Assembly: GCA_934247855.1 (NCBI GenBank)
Contig: CAKQKA010000084.1
Location: 1-6,963, forward strand
Length of the DNA: 6,963 bases
DNA from: an uncultured Clostridia bacterium
GTDB taxonomy: Bacteria > Bacillota > Clostridia > Christensenellales > Borkfalkiaceae
Direction of reading: 5' to 3'
The notes beneath the pieces are model-generated. The model was not told the origin of the DNA. It saw nothing but the letters and a program-made list of their open reading frames with translations, and made no database searches. Below are positions 5,623-6,963 of the stretch, piece after piece. How positions within the stretch are numbered: the stretch's first letter is position 1; each line of letters starts with the position of its first letter. A program made the translations under genes and the position numbers.

Positions 5623-6441
5623 ATGGCAGTAACAAGCATGAAACAACTTCTTGAAGCCGGCGTACATTTCGGTCATCAGACAAGAAGATGGAACCCCAAA
5701 ATGCGTAAGTACATTTACGGTGAAAGAAACGGTATTCATATCATCGACCTTCAGATCACCGTCGGTCTTATCGAAGAAGCTTACAAATTCGTAGTAGAAA
5801 GCGTAAAAGCAGGCAAGACCGTACTTTTCGTCGGAACCAAGAAACAAGCTCAGGAAGCTATTCAGCAAGAAGCCGAAAGATGCGGAATGTACTATGTAAA
5901 TTCCAGATGGCTCGGCGGCACGCTCACCAACTTCAAGACCATTCGTTCGAGAGTCGAAAGACTTAACAAACTCGACCAGATGGAAAAGATGGGCGATTTC
6001 GATCTTCTCCCCAAGAAAGAAGTTATCGCGCTCAAGGCTGAAAGGGATAAACTGCAGACCAACCTCGGTGGTATCAGAGAGATGAGAGCCCTTCCCGGCG
6101 TAATGTTCGTAGTAGATCCTAACTGCGAAGACATTGCCGTTAAGGAAGCAAGAAAGCTCAACATTCCCGTAGTAGCTATCACCGATACCAACTGCGATCC
6201 CGATATGGTAGATTACGTAATTTCGGGTAACGACGACGCTATCCGTGCGGTAAAGCTCCTTTCTTCAATTATTGCAGACGCAGTTATCGAAGCAAAGCAG
6301 GGTGAAGATGCCGTCAGACACGTTGAAGACGTAACCGATATGGCAAGCGTTGAAGTAACCGCAGAAGAGGTTGCTCGCGAAGACGCCGTTGCAGAAGAAG
6401 CGGTAGCCGCTGTTGAAGAAAAGAACGCTAAAAACGACTGA
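5623..6441 (+). CDS. rpsB: 30S ribosomal protein S2
   Basis: A structural protein of the small ribosomal subunit, needed with S1-type proteins for mRNA binding. The 272 residues carry the first S2 signature at 5-27 (SMKQLLEAGVHFGHQTRRWN and the following PKM) and the second in the region 158-209, including IPVVAITDTNCDPD and GNDDAIRA. From about 226 the protein has an acidic, Ala/Glu/Val-rich tail that makes it longer than B. subtilis S2 (about 246); such variable tails are common in S2. GGAGGA at 5610-5615 is 7 bases before the ATG, with a second purine-rich GGGGAGGAA upstream. It begins the rpsB-tsf transcription unit behind the promoter at 5456-5484. Arginine is mainly AGA and many codons end in C, unlike trpS, consistent with high expression. 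Confidence 0.97.
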   Translation: MAVTSMKQLLEAGVHFGHQTRRWNPKMRKYIYGERNGIHIIDLQITVGLIEEAYKFVVESVKAGKTVLFVGTKKQAQEAIQQEAERCGMYYVNSRWLGGTLTNFKTIRSRVERLNKLDQMEKMGDFDLLPKKEVIALKAERDKLQTNLGGIREMRALPGVMFVVDPNCEDIAVKEARKLNIPVVAITDTNCDPDMVDYVISGNDDAIRAVKLLSSIIADAVIEAKQGEDAVRHVEDVTDMASVEVTAEEVAREDAVAEEAVAAVEEKNAKND

Positions 6442-6479
6442 TTTTCAGCTTTTACGTTTGTTTGAACTTTAGATTTTCA

Positions 6480-6495
6480 GCCGGATTTTTTCGGC
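6480..6495 (+). other. Short hairpin in the rpsB-tsf gap
   Basis: GCCGGA (6480-6485) can pair with TTCGGC (6490-6495), including one G-U, around a TTTT loop. There is no T-run after it, so it is unlikely to end transcription completely. It may reduce read-through or stabilise the rpsB message. Confidence 0.35.
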
Positions 6496-6543
6496 GTAGT
6501 GCGGCATCGCGCAGGTGCTGCAAAAAATAAAAAATATAGATTG

Positions 6544-6579
6544 ACGTTGTTGACTTTATCGGTCAAATCCAAACAACGT
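6544..6579 (+). other. Long hairpin just upstream of tsf
   Basis: ACGTTGTT (6544-6551) pairs perfectly with AACAACGT (6572-6579), and GAC (6552-6554) with GTC (6562-6564) extends the stem, with a 7-base bulge on the 3' side and a short loop. The stem ends 15 bases before the tsf ATG, close enough to influence ribosome access. It has no terminator T-run. Confidence 0.6.
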
Positions 6580-6594
6580 TATGCGAGAAATAAT

Positions 6595-6963
6595 ATGAGT
6601 TTTACAGCTAAAGACGTAATGACGCTTCGTCAAAGAACGGGCGCAGGCATGATGGACTGCAAGAACGCACTTAACGAAACCAACGGCGATATGGATAAAG
6701 CCGTCGATTATCTTCGTGAAAAAGGAATAGCCAAAGCGGCTAAGAAAGCAGGAAGAATCGCAGCCGAAGGTATTGTTGACAGCTACATTCACATGGGCGG
6801 AAAGATCGGCGTGCTCCTCGAAGTAAACTGCGAAACCGACTTTGTTGCGCGTGGCGATCAGTTCAAAGCATTGGTTCACGATATTGCAATGCATATTGCT
6901 GCTGCTAACCCCCTTTACCTTTGCCCTGAAGAAGTTCCCGCTTCCGTGCTTGAACACGAAAAG
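6595..6963 (+). CDS. tsf: Elongation factor Ts (N-terminal part, cut by window edge)
   Basis: Guanine nucleotide exchange factor that regenerates EF-Tu-GTP; cytoplasmic. The window shows the first 123 codons of a protein usually about 200-300 residues long. The N-terminal UBA-like domain (1-45) has LRQRTGAGMMDCKNAL at 11-26. The EF-Tu-contacting signature VNCETDFVAR at 77-86 is intact, with TDFV at 81-84. The start at 6595 fits the usual MSFTAKDV beginning. Its Shine-Dalgarno (GAGAAA, 6584-6590 region) is weak compared with that of rpsB. The gene lies 153 bases after rpsB, the standard bacterial order, and the gap holds the hairpin at 6544-6579. Nothing in the visible part is abnormal; the C-terminal domains lie outside the window. 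Confidence 0.96.
   Translation, partial: MSFTAKDVMTLRQRTGAGMMDCKNALNETNGDMDKAVDYLREKGIAKAAKKAGRIAAEGIVDSYIHMGGKIGVLLEVNCETDFVARGDQFKALVHDIAMHIAAANPLYLCPEEVPASVLEHEK

Noticed and set aside
6541..6568. Promoter inside the rpsB-tsf gap (TTGACG with TCAAAT 16 bases on)
   Set aside because: The -10 is poor and the sequence is explained by the hairpin at 6544-6579.
6556..6957. Minus-strand open frame of 133 codons opposite tsf
   Set aside because: The plus strand encodes clear EF-Ts with TDFVAR; the opposite frame shows no known motif.

Overview
The window looks like a stretch of core chromosome from a Bacillota (Clostridia-like) bacterium, probably an uncultured gut or anaerobe lineage. The evidence is strong purine-rich ribosome binding sites (GGAGGA), A/T-rich sigma-A promoters, a TrpRS close to the Bacillus type, an S2 and EF-Ts pair, and a DUF5685-type gene followed by a degenerate J-domain gene, an arrangement I know from Clostridia. 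No mobile elements, tRNA or rRNA genes, CRISPR arrays or phage genes are visible.

Layout. Positions 1-152 hold either the start of a leftward gene that runs off the edge or a structured RNA; I cannot decide which. A clear promoter (191-219) then drives a rightward gene for a small P-loop protein (260-667). After a 173-base gap with three hairpins comes a tightly packed set: trpS (841-1845), a DUF5685-like protein (1845-2705), a J-domain-like/TPR protein with a cysteine-rich tail (2707-3351), a small membrane protein (3356-3877) and a TRAM-domain 23S rRNA uracil-5-methyltransferase (3930-5354). The first four overlap or are separated by 1-4 bases and the last follows after 52, so they are probably one transcript.

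A 268-base gap (5355-5622) holds hairpins downstream of the methyltransferase, an A/T-rich inverted repeat, a near-consensus promoter (5456-5484) and a structured leader in front of rpsB (5623-6441). tsf (EF-Ts) follows after another structured 153-base gap and is cut by the right edge at codon 123.

Functionally the window is mostly translation: tRNA charging (TrpRS), rRNA modification, ribosomal protein S2 and elongation factor Ts. The less understood part is the three-gene block at 1845-3877. It pairs a soluble protein with two aspartate-rich motifs resembling those of isoprenoid synthases, a J-like protein lacking HPD, and a membrane protein. This block is the best candidate for undescribed biology, but its functional reading is inference. 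The other observations concern possible regulatory RNA ahead of trpS, rpsB and tsf.
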